Below, piece after piece: positions 1 to 11,930 of a stretch of 64,000 nt of DNA. The DNA comes from Bryoerythrophyllum caledonicum. Taxonomy: Eukaryota > Streptophyta > Bryopsida > Pottiales > Pottiaceae. A program made the position numbers and the translations under genes. The notes beneath the pieces are model-generated. The model had not been told where the DNA came from, did no database searches, and saw only the letters and a list, made by a program, of their open reading frames with translations. The DNA is taken from assembly GCA_963971425.1 (NCBI GenBank), contig OZ020524.1, positions 17,921,845 to 17,985,844 on the forward strand, in the 5' to 3' direction. Position 1 is the stretch's first letter; each line of letters begins with the position of its first letter.

Positions 1-1935
1 TAATGTACTCACATATATACTAGGTCACAATATGGTCTAGATAGAGTCCACCGGGGGACTTTTTCTCCAGACCAGGGAGGATGTTACCAGGGGTCACCCG
101 GTAGAAAAGAGAGAAAAAGACTTACAAACTAGAAATTTGCACAAACAAAATAAACCCAACATGGACAAGAATCCCCTTTGTTTTCCAACTCCTTGTTGCA
201 CCTCCAGCCTCCTTTCTTTGTCTCTTTTATCTTCTCGCCTTGGCCACGAATCTCCTCCTCCTCCAAAAACCCTAGGAATTTCTACCACCACCAAACCCTA
301 GGTTGCGCGCACCACCTCCTCTTTAAAACCCTAGTTGCACCACCTCATCTTCAAAACCACCTCTTCTTTTTCTTGAAAATCTTATTGCACCTCCTCTTCT
401 TTTTCTTCAAAATTCCAACTCCAAAAAAACAAATAGAGAGAGAGGGAGAAACTATGAGAGAGACAGAGAACTAGAGAGGGAGATAGAGGAGAAAACTTGA
501 GGGGGAGGAAGATTTTAGAGAGGGAGGGAGAGAGGAGAGTCCCTGGAGGAGAAGAAAGAAGTCTGGAGGGGGGTCAAATTCGGGAAGGCGAGGTCGGTGG
601 AGACGGAGTACTGGCGTTCGTGGCTGCTGCCGGGGTAATACCCGGGTACCCGGATATCAGCCCATACCCGGGTTTTTCTTTTTTCTTTTCTTTTTTTCTT
701 TTTCTTTTCTTTTTCATATAACTAATTTCTAATTCTTTCAAACAAGAATTAGGTCTAGAAGGTCTAAACTACTTCTAACTACCTCCTAAACTTAACTAGT
801 TAATTTAGGTTAAGTGGTGATTTTAGACTTACATCCCGGGATCTCTTCCGGGACTCTTTTGAAATTGTTTTCCGGGACTTAAACTAGAGATTTGAAGACC
901 CGGTTTTATCACCACTCCAACAAGGTGGGTGTTCCAAGACTTTCTAAACTCCATACCTCATGCATCTGTATGACCATTGTGGTTGTCTGGAGCCGGAAGA
1001 AAGGAGGATTTTGAAGAAAGCGATGGTTCTCCAGGACCATTCTCCCTAGGCCTTTCCCCAATTTACTGAAGGAAGTTTGGCGCTACTGGCAAACCAGCAG
1101 GAGTTTTCATCATCCCGGTCACTCTGGAACAATGGCAAGTCATCCCGGTCTCACCGGGAAAACCCACCACTACTTTGGCCATCCAAGAATCTCACATTGG
1201 TCGAGAAAATAATCAAGTTCTCCCGGGATGTGACTTATGATGTCCACCAAATGGAGATGGAGCTTCTAAAGGCAAGGAGTCTTCAGAGGGCTCTTCGGAA
1301 GGTGTTGGGAGTAGAAGACACTAGAGACATATTGAGTGCAGCCTGGGAGGTCCGGAGATAATTAACCAAAGTGGAGAGGGATCTCCGAACATTTCAGAAG
1401 GTGCACTTAGTCACGAAGCTCAAAGCATAGGAGACGATGGTGGCACTAACCAAGCTTCTCGCTGGACAGACGAGTGTGTCGTGCACAAACACACCGTGCA
1501 AAGATAACATTGTGCCAACATGTGAGAGCGCATAGTTAGAGACAAACTCGGAGCAATGGTGACTAAACTATCATTGTTGCCTCCGTAAACAACAAAAATT
1601 ATAGTTCACAAGAAACTATCAACTACTCAGCAATCTAGGCTAGGGAAAAATAAATAAATATCCAGACTATAACATTTAGTAACTGGACTACATGGACCCC
1701 TTTACTCGCCCCCTTTGCCCATGTTGAAGCCCCTTTCACATCGGCGAACCACACAATTAACGTAAATTGGAGAAACGATCGATTAGAAAAACCTCTTAAG
1801 TCTAGAGAAATCAAGTCGACCTACCGTAAAGACACTAACATACTGTGTAGACAAACAATAGATTAGGTGCGATGAGAGCCCCATCGTTAACCGCCTCCAA
1901 CACTCTTAATGGCTAGACCTTGTCTACATAGACTC
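1..1935. other. Low-complexity flank without a supportable gene
   Basis: No convincing gene is visible. Positions 425-560 are rich in GA, positions 660-720 are almost pure T/C, and 310-420 is pyrimidine-rich. The motif CCCGG recurs between about 635 and 1230. A 94-codon open frame at 1077-1361 has a charged, helical-looking product that I do not recognise. It could be a remnant of the retroelement that follows, because LTR and gag-adjacent sequence would be expected on one side of it, but I could not identify LTR ends. Confidence 0.4.
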
Positions 1936-2211
1936 TCAATGTGCTAAACAATGTGGACACAACCATTGACCCACTGGTACCTCTAGAAGAGGTGGGGTTA
2001 GACATTCTAGATGCCATCCCATAGACCATAAGTCACAAATGACCATGGTGGCTGCTCGTTTGGCACTACCACACAACCGACATCGCAATCCAGCAGAGAT
2101 GTGGGAAAGATGAGGATGTATCGTGCCATCAATGTGTGGCAAATGGCAAGGCCCGCAATTGGGCGTGTGATCCTTCCACACCTTGCCATCATGACCATCC
2201 AACATTAACAT
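1936..2211 (-). pseudogene. PHD-finger-like module at the C end of the gypsy polyprotein
   Basis: A 91-codon minus-strand frame directly downstream of the integrase reads as a C4HC3 zinc finger. The spacing is Cys44-x2-Cys47, Cys59-x2-Trp62, His67-x2-Cys70 and Cys85-x2-Cys88. The context GWHLECLTPPL and PVGQWLCPHC is strongly PHD-like. The fourth ligand, normally Cys, is Trp62, so this copy would bind its second zinc poorly. PHD fingers read histone H3 tails in other proteins. In a retroelement the analogous role would be guiding integration, as chromodomains do in chromoviruses, but that is inference. Confidence 0.7.
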
Positions 2212-2342
2212 TTCTAAGTTTGTACTTCACAAACTCGCAAAATCAGCCGTCCTAGCTTCACATCCAAGGTGGTGGGCGCTACTTGCTGCAAATACACATA
2301 GTCTCCAGGAATAAACCGCCGCACTTGCGATTAATAGCCTCC

Positions 2343-2989
2343 TCACCATATCGTAGCATAGTGCAACGTATCCCGATGTTGAGCAATGGAGAGATTCTCC
2401 AATGCTATAGGCATCACCCTTCGAAACAAATCTGCACGTTGCTTACACATTTGAGCCCATGTGTCTGGATTGTCCAGGTTGGCCAATACGGTGTCAGCAT
2501 CTGCTTGAATGGCCTTTGGTAATATCGGTTGCCTTCCAAACAACAAGAAGTAAGGAGAAAATGACGACAGAGATGCTTGCTTGCTAAACTGGTAGCCCAT
2601 GGCTATCCACGGTAATTGCAAGTCTCAATCTTGATGATGCCCCTTCTTCAAACTGTACTTTTGAAGCCCCATCTTGACGGTTTGCACCATGCGCTCCGCC
2701 AATCCATCTGTTTCGAGGTGATCTCTCAAAGTAGTGTAGTGATTTATCATTGCTTGCTCACATAGCGTTTGAAATTCACCAAAGAACTCACGTCCTTGGT
2801 CTGTAAGCACTTCCGCTCGATCTTCAAACGACTCAGAACACGATTATGAAAAGAGCAAGCTGCCTTTTCACTAAACTTGTAAGGTAAGGCTACCAACTCA
2901 ATCCACTTTGAAAAGTGTTCAATCATCACTAACACATACTTGTTGTGTCGAGGTATCACTAGCAATGGACCTCCAAATCCAAGCTCCAC
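2343..2989 (-). pseudogene. Integrase core remnant (DDE) of the gypsy element
   Basis: Three minus-strand fragments (2989-2747, 2810-2625, 2621-2343) cover the catalytic core. The first contains NKYVLVMIEHFSKWIELVAL. The residue two positions into the core, normally Asp in MDL-type motifs, reads Glu here. The second Asp is kept in LTDQGREFFGEF and the catalytic Glu in DGLAERMVQT. The third fragment has the FLLFGRQP motif that follows the core in this family. Two frame changes separate the pieces. Confidence 0.8.
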
Positions 2990-3045
2990 CTATATCCCAA
3001 GCCCATAATTGATAATGGTTGCAATTGTGGCATTGGAGCGTTAAA

Positions 3046-3990
3046 CTACGCTTGCACACGATCACACACCATGCACCGGGCCACCAAAGCTTGAACTTGT
3101 GATTGCATTCCACGCCACCAATAGTGAAGTTGGAGCAAGCTATAAATCCTCCGCACTCCAAAGTGCCCAAGGGCTTCATGTTTGGCCTTTATAAGCTTCA
3201 CTCTCTCTAATGGAGTCGATACAACCTTTTGCGTGCCATCCAGCCACACCCTCAATAGGTGAGTCCTCTCCCACACGAATTGTTTGGCTCGTTGCAAGAC
3301 CCGATCTCTCTCTTTAGCGGACCACGGAGGCACCACTTCTCTATTTTGCAGAAACTGCATCACGTTCGTGTCTTTAAAGATGTCTTTGGCGCCCCTAGAT
3401 TCTTCACCGCCATCCTCATCTACTACGGCCACAGTAGCTTCTCCGGTGTCATCTCCACGCATCGCCAACACACTTAAAAAAGCCAAACAATGCCAACCTC
3501 GTAACGGATCGGCCTCATCCTCGCCGTGCCACCCATCGTCCATAGCATCCGCTAGGTTTGGAATTGGATTGCGGCTAAGGCCGTCAGCATCGTTGTTCAC
3601 CAATCCCGCTCTATGCACCACGTTGAAGTCGTATTCCATCAACATCAAGGCCCACCACGCTAGTTTTCATATTAGTTTGTCAAACTCCATCAACCACTTT
3701 AAAGGTTGATGATCTGTAATTAACAGAAACTCTTTCCATGCATGTAACACCAAAAATGAGCAATTGCCTATATCGCAGCCAAGCATTTTCCTTCATACAA
3801 TTTATACTGAGCCTCCGCATTGTTGTTGGACATACGTACGCAATCACAAAATCATTTCCATCGTTTTCCATCTACGCCAACACCGTGCCGATTTCCAATG
3901 CGCTGCAGCCTGTATGTAGCTCGTATGTCCTTCCTGCTATCGGCCTTGGAAGTATAAGTGCGGATGCCAAGCGATCCTTCAACCCTTGAA
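3046..3990 (-). pseudogene. RNase H and integrase zinc-binding region of the gypsy element
   Basis: The 3871-3680 fragment is a piece of the RNase H region, including VIAYVC. The 3648-3046 frame continues with LVNNDADGLSRNP, the usual RNase H/integrase linker, and then an HHCC-type zinc module: ALGHFGVRR, followed by LHYWWRGM and CMVCDRVQA. These are family-typical landmarks just before the integrase core. The 200-codon frame is the longest open piece of the element. Confidence 0.8.
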
Positions 3991-4012
3991 AGGCCGCCTC
4001 TTGCTTATTTCT

Positions 4013-5006
4013 TCATATCCAAGGTTGATCATTCCTTGTCAACATGGTCAATGGCTTGGCAATAGCACTGAAAGTCTTTATAAACTTTCTATAGTAGTTA
4101 CACAATTCCAAAAATACAAACAGCCTACTAACATCCCTTGGTCTAGGAATTGACATCACTACTTCAATTTTGCTAGCTACGACACCCAATCCACTTAGAT
4201 ATATCATATGGCCTAAGTACTTGATGCGATCAAAATAGAATTTGCACTTACTGGGGTGCAATTTCAAACCATGGAGCCTCAATCTAGCAAACACTTCCAT
4301 CAACTGTAGCCTATGATGCCTTCAATTCTTGCTAAAGACAACAATGTTATCATGTAGCATCTCACAAAATCCAAGTCCAAGAATACTTGGTCCATGACCC
4401 TGTGGAATTTGGCAGGCGCATTTTTCAATCCGAATGGAAAGGACTTCCATTGGAACAAGTGGTCCTTCCCATCTTTGTCAATGCCCAAAACGCCGTCTTC
4501 TCCTTGTCTTCTTCTCCCAGTCCAATCTAGTGGTATCCAGAGCCCAAGTCAAACGTACTGAACACTTTGTTGTGATCAATGGCCTCAAAGTTCTCCTCCG
4601 ATGTTGGCATAGCACAACAATCTGACTTGGTGAATTTATTAATCTTCTTGTAGTCCCCGCACATCCTTTTCTCGGTCTAATTACCGTAGATATCTTTCTT
4701 GGACGGCATAATCGTCTCCGATGCATACTCACAATCCGGTGGAGCCAACTCCACTAGCCCTGCAGCCACCAACTCTTCAGTACGAGCACGTATCATCCTC
4801 CGTTCAACGTTGCTATACTTCTACGATTTCCGGTATATTGATGTTTTGTCCGTCAAGTTCATATGTACTTCTTGTCCCTTCAACACTCCAAGATCTTCTA
4901 GACTAAAGGTAAAACAATCCATGTAATCCTTGAGGGACTCATGTTCTTCTGCCTCAACTGCTCCATCTGTCAGGCCTACTATTGGTTTCCAAATATCCTT
5001 GGTCAC
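4013..5006 (-). pseudogene. Ty3/gypsy reverse transcriptase remnant
   Basis: Minus-strand fragments at 5006-4821, 4488-4300 and 4303-4013 give the RT palm and connection. Recognisable pieces are FPFGLKNAP, HGLKLHPSKC, YLGHMIY and CNYYRKF, all typical of gypsy RT. The expected active-site Tyr-x-Asp-Asp lies near 4355, but the frame is broken there and the Asp pair is not readable in the open frame. The fragment at 4303-4013 ends in the SAIAKPLTMLT stretch that leads into RNase H. The enzyme is not functional as it stands. Confidence 0.85.
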
Positions 5007-5409
5007 CGCCTCCTTCGTTTCTTTTTAAGCAGGATTTTCCCTCTTTGGTTGCTATTGAATGCCGGATGGAGGAAGCTCTACTTCCCTCATCCCCATCATG
5101 CTTCCAAGTCCTTCCAATTGGCTAAGCCTACCAATATCCTCCTTTTGGAGAGCTATGTGTTCTTCCATGAACATCTTCTTCACAGTTCCTCCTCATCTTT
5201 ATTTTGGTCGGTCAATCCCCTACTTCGGCTCCACTTCTCCACTCCATGGTGAGGATCCTCAGTCTTGGGCGTCCCAAAAAGGTTCGCAGTATCCCACATG
5301 TTCCATGCGTGAGGTGCCAAGGCCTCTCGCCCCCAACCACTTTGCATGTCACCCTGACAGAAACAAGAATTGTGAATCTACTACTATGCACATTTTCATA
5401 ATAAAATAA

Positions 5410-7140
5410 GAAATTTGATATCAAAATTGATATCATAGGAACATGCTCAAAATGAAAAAAGTTACCGAAGAGAAAAATGTCCTTAGGGGTTGTTATGATA
5501 TTCGTTGAGGTTATCTTCTGGAAAGTCACATTTGTAGCAAATAAAATCAACAATAAGAAGAGGAAAAGAGTCTGCGCTCTATTACGCACATTGCAAAAAT
5601 ATATATTCTTCCATGCCAAAGACCTTGTACTAATTTTGATGGTGAAAATTCCAACCTTGTACAGGAAAAAGTTTCACTTCACAAAGAAAAGAAGTTTTAT
5701 TGACAATATAAAAGAATTGGTGCAAAAATATTTTACCTAAGACCTACAACAGTCTCCTATAAATCCACCTATGTTTAACTCCTTATTCCTTATCCAATTA
5801 TCTTGAACTTGATTATGAATTGAAACATTAATAAAATGGTGGTAAATGATTGGTGGATGATATGAGTACAAGAATCAAGTACTCTACCACGGATTATCTA
5901 GCCCTTCAATGATCTACTTCATTAGTTCATAAGAAAATTGCAATAAACTCATCCGTTAAATAAGTTGTAGTTATATATGATGCCGGTGGATGGAGGTAAT
6001 AAAAACTCAATAAAGATTGGAACTTAGCAAAGGATACACATCAGCACGATACTAGAGGTTGAATCCCTAAAGGACCAAGTGTTTGTTTAGGGGACACAAA
6101 TTTTCACTAAGCGTGCAATTATCTTTCAATCCATATGGTCAGAATTCACAAAAAAATTACCATGTCATCTCGTACAAGTTTAGAAGAAGATCCTACAATT
6201 ACATTCTTAAAAGCTCACTTTGGCAATTTTAATTCAATGGAGTAGAGATTCTTCTGAAATGACCTAGTCTTTTAGGGATTAAGTCAAGAGAGGTTCTAAG
6301 TTAGTGGCAAATATCTACCTATATAAAAGGCGTCAGTCTGTCTGTGCCGCTCCTAGCCAGGTGACCTCTCTTTCTTGATTTTGACCTCTTGATGTGAAGG
6401 GTTTTCTCCTCCTATATTAGGCAAGTGATACTTATGTGCACAAAGGGTCGATCATAATGCAAATGTAAAGCAAAAGTACTTTATTTTTGGAGTGGATTTA
6501 AACTAGGGTAACGTTTACATGCGCTCAAAAAATATGAGTGCTTTTCCATTTAGATTTGATTCGAACTTACACAAGATTCGAGCTTAGGTTTTAAAATACA
6601 AAACATACAAACGTAAATTTAACTCACCACCCTCCGCTCTCCCCGTCGGGACGATGGGTAGAAACCCTAGTAACTCATCTAATTGTACGAGGGATGAGTG
6701 TAAGTCATTCTCTAAATTAAAAAATGGATTTGAGCTTCTCACACAAAGTTCTAAGTGCGGATATTATTGTTTGAAAGAGATATAGTAATTGTCAAAACAG
6801 AGTACAAAATAGCTTAGTCTACCTTTTGCCATTCATATTTTATAATTTACTGCATTTAATGCCAAATCAATTGGCGGCTCAAGTATAAATGCAAGTATAT
6901 GATATGGCTACCAAATTACAAGTCCAGCAATGCAAAATAATCTGAGAAAGATATAGATCAAAGTAAATTAGCTTTAAAACTCAGTTATTCTCACACTTGG
7001 ATTACGCAATGAATGCTACAAACCTGACATGCAGAAGTGGTTTTCTGGGTCTGTTTTTTTGGATGGGCATGTTCTTGGCCTTCACATTTATAATTGTGTC
7101 TCTATTTAGTGCACATCATGTATGCAAATTGAGAAAAATG
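5410..7140. other. AT-rich intergenic DNA, no gene seen
   Basis: Open frames here are short and lack recognisable motifs. The sequence is AT-rich with no obvious tandem repeat or inverted repeat. It could be eroded retroelement or promoter DNA; nothing supports a specific call. Confidence 0.4.
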
Positions 7141-7144
7141 GTTT

Positions 7145-8185
7145 CATTGAGGTCTCTCTATTGCTGATAGAAAGCAAATAGAAGAAGCTACATTAGAGAA
7201 GTTGAAGAGGGGTGAAAGAACTAGAAATGTTGCTAGAGACTTACAAGTATTTCAAAGTTGGGTTGCAAAATTTCATAGGCAATATTTGAGTGAGTTGAGT
7301 GTTGTGAATCGCAGTTTTGGTGGAAGGCCACAGGTGTACAATGCAGTTGATCGTAGGGCTTGTGTAAGAGGAATCACTGAAGGTAGCTTAGAAACTGCAT
7401 CCAAAGTTGGAAATTACTTGAGAGAACAACTTCATGTTGGTATGAGTGATAGTACTGTGAGGAGAGTGTTATGAAAAGCAAGTTTGAAATGTAAAGTGAA
7501 GCAAAAGAAATCAAAGCTCACACTTCTTTGTATTAAGAGGACAATTAGAATTTGCTAGACGTCATTGCCATTGGACTAATGATGACTGGAATTGTGTAGT
7601 ATTCTTTGATGAAACAAAAATCAATCGATTTTGCTCTGATGGTCGCAGCTGGTGTTGGTTTCGTGATGGACAAAGTAGAAATGTTGGAATGGTGCAACAA
7701 ACTATCAAATTTGGAGGTGGGGGAGTGATGATGTGGGTTGCATGACTCCGAGTAGCCCTAGTATGATGTGTACGATTGAGGGAAGAATGGATTAGTACAT
7801 GTATAGAGAAATTTTAGAGCAAGAATTGATTCATACACTGCATGCATACAATTTAGATCCTCCCAATTTGATTTTTCAACAAGATAATGACACGAAACAT
7901 ACATCCAAGAGTGTGCGCCGTTGACTGAATTTGCAAGAATTTACTCTTTTGAAGTGGCCGGCACAATATCCAGACTTGAATCCGATCAAACACTTGTGGG
8001 CAACTTTAAAACGTCGATTGAACCAATATGAGAGACCTCCCAAATGAATGTAAGAATTGTGGAAGCGTGTTGAGGATTGTTGGGCTTCAATTACTCCCAA
8101 TGAGTGTAAGAACTTGTATAGAAGCATGCCTAAGCACATTGCACTTGTTATAGCTGCTAAAGGTAGGTGGACAAATTTTTAACTT
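7145..8185 (+). pseudogene. Tc1-type transposase remnant, copy A (DD34E class, Glu lost)
   Basis: The N-terminal part is open at 7202-7474 and contains a helix-turn-helix-like region ending SDSTVRRVL. After a stop, the catalytic part continues in broken frames. The first Asp is in VVFFDETKINR (codon 7608-7610), the second in FQQDND (7883-7885). The site of the final Glu, in PDLNPI(x)HLW, reads Lys (AAA at 7988-7990). The 34-residue spacing between the second Asp and that position fits DD34E Tc1 elements. It differs from copies B to E and is a separate lineage. It is dead through stops, frameshifts and loss of the third catalytic residue. Confidence 0.8.
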
Positions 8186-8440
8186 TGTTCCAGCTAGTGT
8201 GAGCCAAAGTGAGTTTTGGACTAAACTTCGCTTTACTTTTTTTTTGCACATGCATATTTGTGTGTAATAAACCTCAATCCCCATGGAAGTATGACTGATT
8301 GCAATGGTAATCCTATGCAATTTATGGTTTCATTTTTGGTGCATCCAATTTCATTACATTGTTTGTTGAATTTCAATATGTTGTGTTTGTACTTAGTTTT
8401 GGCAGTGACTATATTATGCAAGATATTGAAAGACCATATG

Positions 8441-8536
8441 GATTGAAAGATAATTGCATGGCTAGATTGAAAGATAATTGCATGGCTAGATTGAAAGATA
8501 ATTGCATGGCTAGATTGAAAGATAATTGCATGGCTC
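8441..8536. repeat. Minisatellite, 4 copies of a 24-bp unit
   Basis: Four head-to-tail 24-bp copies occupy 8441-8464, 8465-8488, 8489-8512 and 8513-8536. They are identical except for the final base. Because 24 is a multiple of three, the array is open in several frames and creates repetitive spurious ORFs. It lies about 250 bp downstream of the Tc1 copy A remnant. Confidence 0.95.
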
Positions 8537-8539
8537 ACA

Positions 8540-9493
8540 CAAACTGAAATAGTGTCTTCTACCTTTTATGGACTCATAGGCAACTCAAGATTGGCAACTC
8601 CAGATTATTCTTCTCATGTCCTTGTTCTGGAAATGGAAAAATCATCACTAACCATCTGCTACTTGATTTGATATTTTTGGCAGTGGAATTTGATTTTTTC
8701 AATCAAACCTGATGAATGAGATCTTTTTTAATTTATAATAAAAGTCCCGTACAGGAATTATTCTACTCCCAGATTCCTAGATGGGGGCATTCCAAAAAGT
8801 TACCCAGATCATGGCACAGGGAGTGCAGTAGCCATGTCATGAAAGTGGATAAGGGTCAGCACACTATGCACAGTATCAACAAGAATATTATTGATCATCA
8901 TGGGCACAAGGTACTACACAACACTGGACAGTTGAAAATTGGCCTGCATTTGATGTTGTGGACCAACACCCAGCGAAAAGGCAAGATGACATGACAAGGT
9001 ATGGAAGAGCTGGATGTCCTTGGATTCAAATCATTCAATGGTGTCCATGGGCTCTTTTGTGTCTTAACCGAAAAGGGGCTATGACAGGGCAAAGGTTGAA
9101 ACTTGGGGCAATTGGAGGATGTCCCATTGCTCTTGGCACGTGCCTGTTATTGCTGCAATAGCCGCCACCCTTGCTTGTAGCCGCCACTAGAGTTTGCCTA
9201 GGATGCAAAAGTTGTGTTTTGTGACAAGAAGAAATTGAAGAAGGTGATCAAAATTTTAGTGCTTCTAACTAAAGTCCTGCTAAGTTTAACCCTGAATCGT
9301 CAGTAGGATAGAGATGGGCAGACCCAACTTACAGGGCAGTAGTTACTCTGACAGTCTGACTGGACATGATGCTACATAGTCACATGGAGGAGTTTTCTTA
9401 TAGCTTGTGGTTATCATTGCCCAGGCTGGGCCCCACTTTTGTCATGAAAATTCACATTGCTACCATATGCATCCGTCAGTTTTGGCACCTCCT
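8540..9493. other. Intergenic DNA, no gene seen
   Basis: No open frame here has a recognisable motif or convincing start context. The stretch contains no obvious repeat and ends at the first R1 repeat copy. Confidence 0.35.
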
Positions 9494-9649
9494 AGCCGAA
9501 TAAATTATTGTGTCCAAACCACAATGGATTGGACACAATGTGAATTTCCTAGGTATTACATAGGTATCACCTAAACAAATTTCTTAAAATTTTCTAAATT
9601 TTCTTTAAAAATTCTAAATTATGTACCAAACTGACCAACGCGTAGGGTA
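9494..9649 (+). repeat. Dispersed repeat R1, copy a
   Basis: This copy contains the family core, a short run of GGTATCACCTA-like motifs alternating with TATTACAT-like motifs. An AT-rich stretch and the ending GCGTAGGGTAG follow. Related copies are at 10466-10700 (inverted), 12765-12927, 20531-20712 and 23033-23112. No coding potential is apparent. It behaves like a small non-autonomous element. Confidence 0.7.
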
Positions 9650-10397
9650 GATGATTATGCTCATCAGCTGGTGTCGTGGTATGTTAGATGGCCCTCACCC
9701 ATGCCACGTAGGCTTGCCTCCAAAGCTTAGAATGGACCGTGCTACAGGCAAAATCCACCGTGGTTTGCGAAGGTGGGTATGCAAAATCCCTTCCTATGAA
9801 TCCATTGGGTGGTTTGAAGGAGGCACAACTGTAGATCACTTGAGCGCAGAACCCAACTTGAACAGATTTTCTGTGCCTCAAGGCCATGTTCTTTTCCAGC
9901 TTCTACCATGCCATTTGGCCGGGGAGAATCCCGGCTACATTCGTATGGGTGTTAACATGGGAACTTTGTTCACTAACTATAAGGTGTATATAGTAGCCCC
10001 ATTTGCGTTCAGGAATGTTTCTGTTCGCGGTTGCCCGCCTGACCTCCTTGCCTGACCAATGCGCATGGCAACTCTGGGTCAGTGGGTGTGTCAAAACCCA
10101 CCCCTCCTCCGGCAGTGCGTGTCATGCTGAGATTTTTTTTACGGTTTGCATTGTCATGGTGGGGTTGCTCTTACACATGTATTGTAAAGAAGCAGGGGGT
10201 GGGAATTTGGAGGTCCATAAATGAGTAGCAGGAGCATTTTTGAAGGGGGCTTGTGGACAAAACCTACCCCTATTTTTATCTTTTGTATGGTGCCCCTTAT
10301 AAATAAAAGTTCCCATTGTTGTTTAACCCCTCAATTTTTGTGACAATTTCCCACCAAAAACACATCAAAATTGTTGATTCTAATCCAATGAGTGAAG

Positions 10398-10933
10398 AAC
10401 AAAACAAAAACTTTTACTTTCACTTTTAACCGTAGGATCTAAATCAAGACTTATTGAGTAACATACCCTACGCTATGGTCAGTTTCGTACATAATTAATT
10501 CAAAATGGGGACTTGTCCAAAATTTTGGAAATTTCAAGAGATTTGGCTAGGCGATACCTATGTAATACCAAGGTGACACCCGTGCAAGATCTAGGTGATA
10601 CTCATGCAATACCTATGTGATATCCATTGTGTCGAATCAATGTGACCGAAAAAAATAAATGCTTCGGCACTTGCCTGCCGAAACTACCCGTAGCGTACGG
10701 TACTCACAAAATTTCATACACTTTGACAGAACAAATTGAAAGATTTAGTGTTTAAAGTGAAGAAAACAATTCATTTTTTCCCTTGTGTTGAATGGATCAC
10801 GAGACTTTGACTTCACTTGGTAACAAAATTTTGTACTACACAAGGTCTAAATTTTATACCATCATGTTAAGCATGATATTAGACCCTTGTACACCAATTT
10901 TTAGAGTTAAAGAAGGGGTGTAGCATATTCAAA
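10398..10933 (+). repeat. Dispersed repeat R2, copy a, interrupted by R1
   Basis: R2 sequence at 10398-10465 and 10701-10933 is collinear with the uninterrupted copy at 23118-23411. The middle (10466-10700) is an R1 copy in inverse orientation. Shared landmarks are TTAACCGTAGGAT-like, a GGATCA(C/A)GAGACT motif, ACACCAATTTTTAGAG and GGGGTGTAGCATATTC. The arrangement is therefore an R1 insertion into an older R2. Confidence 0.7.
10466..10700 (-). repeat. Dispersed repeat R1, copy b, nested inside R2
   Basis: This copy is inverted relative to copy a. It begins with TACGCTATGG and ends near CCCGTAGCGTA, so the ends are short inverted repeats of each other. It splits the R2 copy a at a point where the 23-kb R2 copy is continuous. 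This defines both ends of R1 at roughly 235 bp and supports a small TIR-bearing (MITE-like) element. Confidence 0.65.
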
Positions 10934-11551
10934 ACAATTGTGCGAGGAGTAGAGGTTATATTGCCAATTCACGTTATATTCTTTTGTGAACTAAATATGT
11001 TTTAGAATGAGAATCCAAATGGACAATAAGAGGGTGTACACCACATCTTGTAGTAGGAAAAATAAAAGGCAAAAATGTTGAGATCTCTTGTTCTTGTGTA
11101 GAAAAGAAGCGATTTTTGGGTACATTGCCCAACATGTGTGACAATGTTTGATTTTTTTTACTTGGATTAACATGCTATCTTTCACTAAAGACAAGATTTT
11201 TTCACGATGCCAAAGGAAATAATATTGGTTGCTAGTATCAAAAATATCACATTCAATAGAGTGTCTAGTAAAAAAAAATTGGAGTTGCCCAACGTGCCCG
11301 CTCTTGTGAAGTATTGCTTTAAGATGGCATAACTTTTGCATTAAATTTCCAAAGTAGGAAAAAATTGTATTACCAAAAACTTATGATAATATCCATCTAG
11401 AATAAAATATTATTGTTATAAATTGACACCATAGGAACTTGCCCAAACCTTCAAGAAATCCTTGAGAGTACTCTTGGAAAGTTAGGGGTTAAATCACCAT
11501 AGAGTGGCCCTCTTTGTTCAAAATGGAGCCACCAGCACCATATTTGACATA

Positions 11552-11623
11552 AAATTTGCCAAAAACAAAAACAAAAACCTCTAGACCCCTCAAAATAAGG
11601 AGAGTAGAAAAATATGAGGTCCA
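11552..11623 (+). repeat. Repeat R3, copy 1
   Basis: A stretch around CCTCTAGACCCCTCAAAATA is repeated in diverged form at 12351-12422, with similar flanking GGTCCACCCTCGG-type sequence further right. The two copies are direct repeats about 800 bp apart. Nothing coding is visible. Confidence 0.55.
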
Positions 11624-11930
11624 TAGGCTCTCTTCACCATCACAACGAGGGTCCACCCTCGGAAAAAAAACGCTCATAGGACCAAAATACAGGCGTCCAA
11701 TAAAACCCAACAAAACATTCTCCGCTCACACCTTGAATACCATTTTATTTTCCCCGATTTGTCTGTGCTCTTTCCGTGACCAGTTCAAGGAGGGGCAGCA
11801 AAACTCACACGGGCAGAAAAACTCCGGGCAGAAAAAGCAGGCGTGGTCGGCCCGGGTGGATGAACTAGTGGATGAATTCTGTTAGATGAAGCGAGATTGG
11901 GGGGGTTGGTGGAGAAATCCCGACAGGACT

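Larger units (their letters stand above)
1933..5010 (-). mobile_element. Decayed Ty3/gypsy-type LTR retrotransposon, pol region
   Basis: Read on the minus strand, fragments in several frames follow the Ty3/gypsy pol order: reverse transcriptase, RNase H, zinc-binding integrase, integrase core, then an extra C-terminal PHD-like module. Frameshifts and stops occur throughout, so no complete polyprotein remains. Gag and protease are not clear; weakly pol-like sequence may continue to about 5400. I did not find flanking LTRs. Because the order matches the family and several independent motifs are present, the element class is secure, but the outer limits are approximate. Confidence 0.85.

Noticed and set aside
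94..474. Small open frames at the left edge
   Set aside because: Both-strand overlap in pyrimidine-rich DNA, with no motif, and likely chance.
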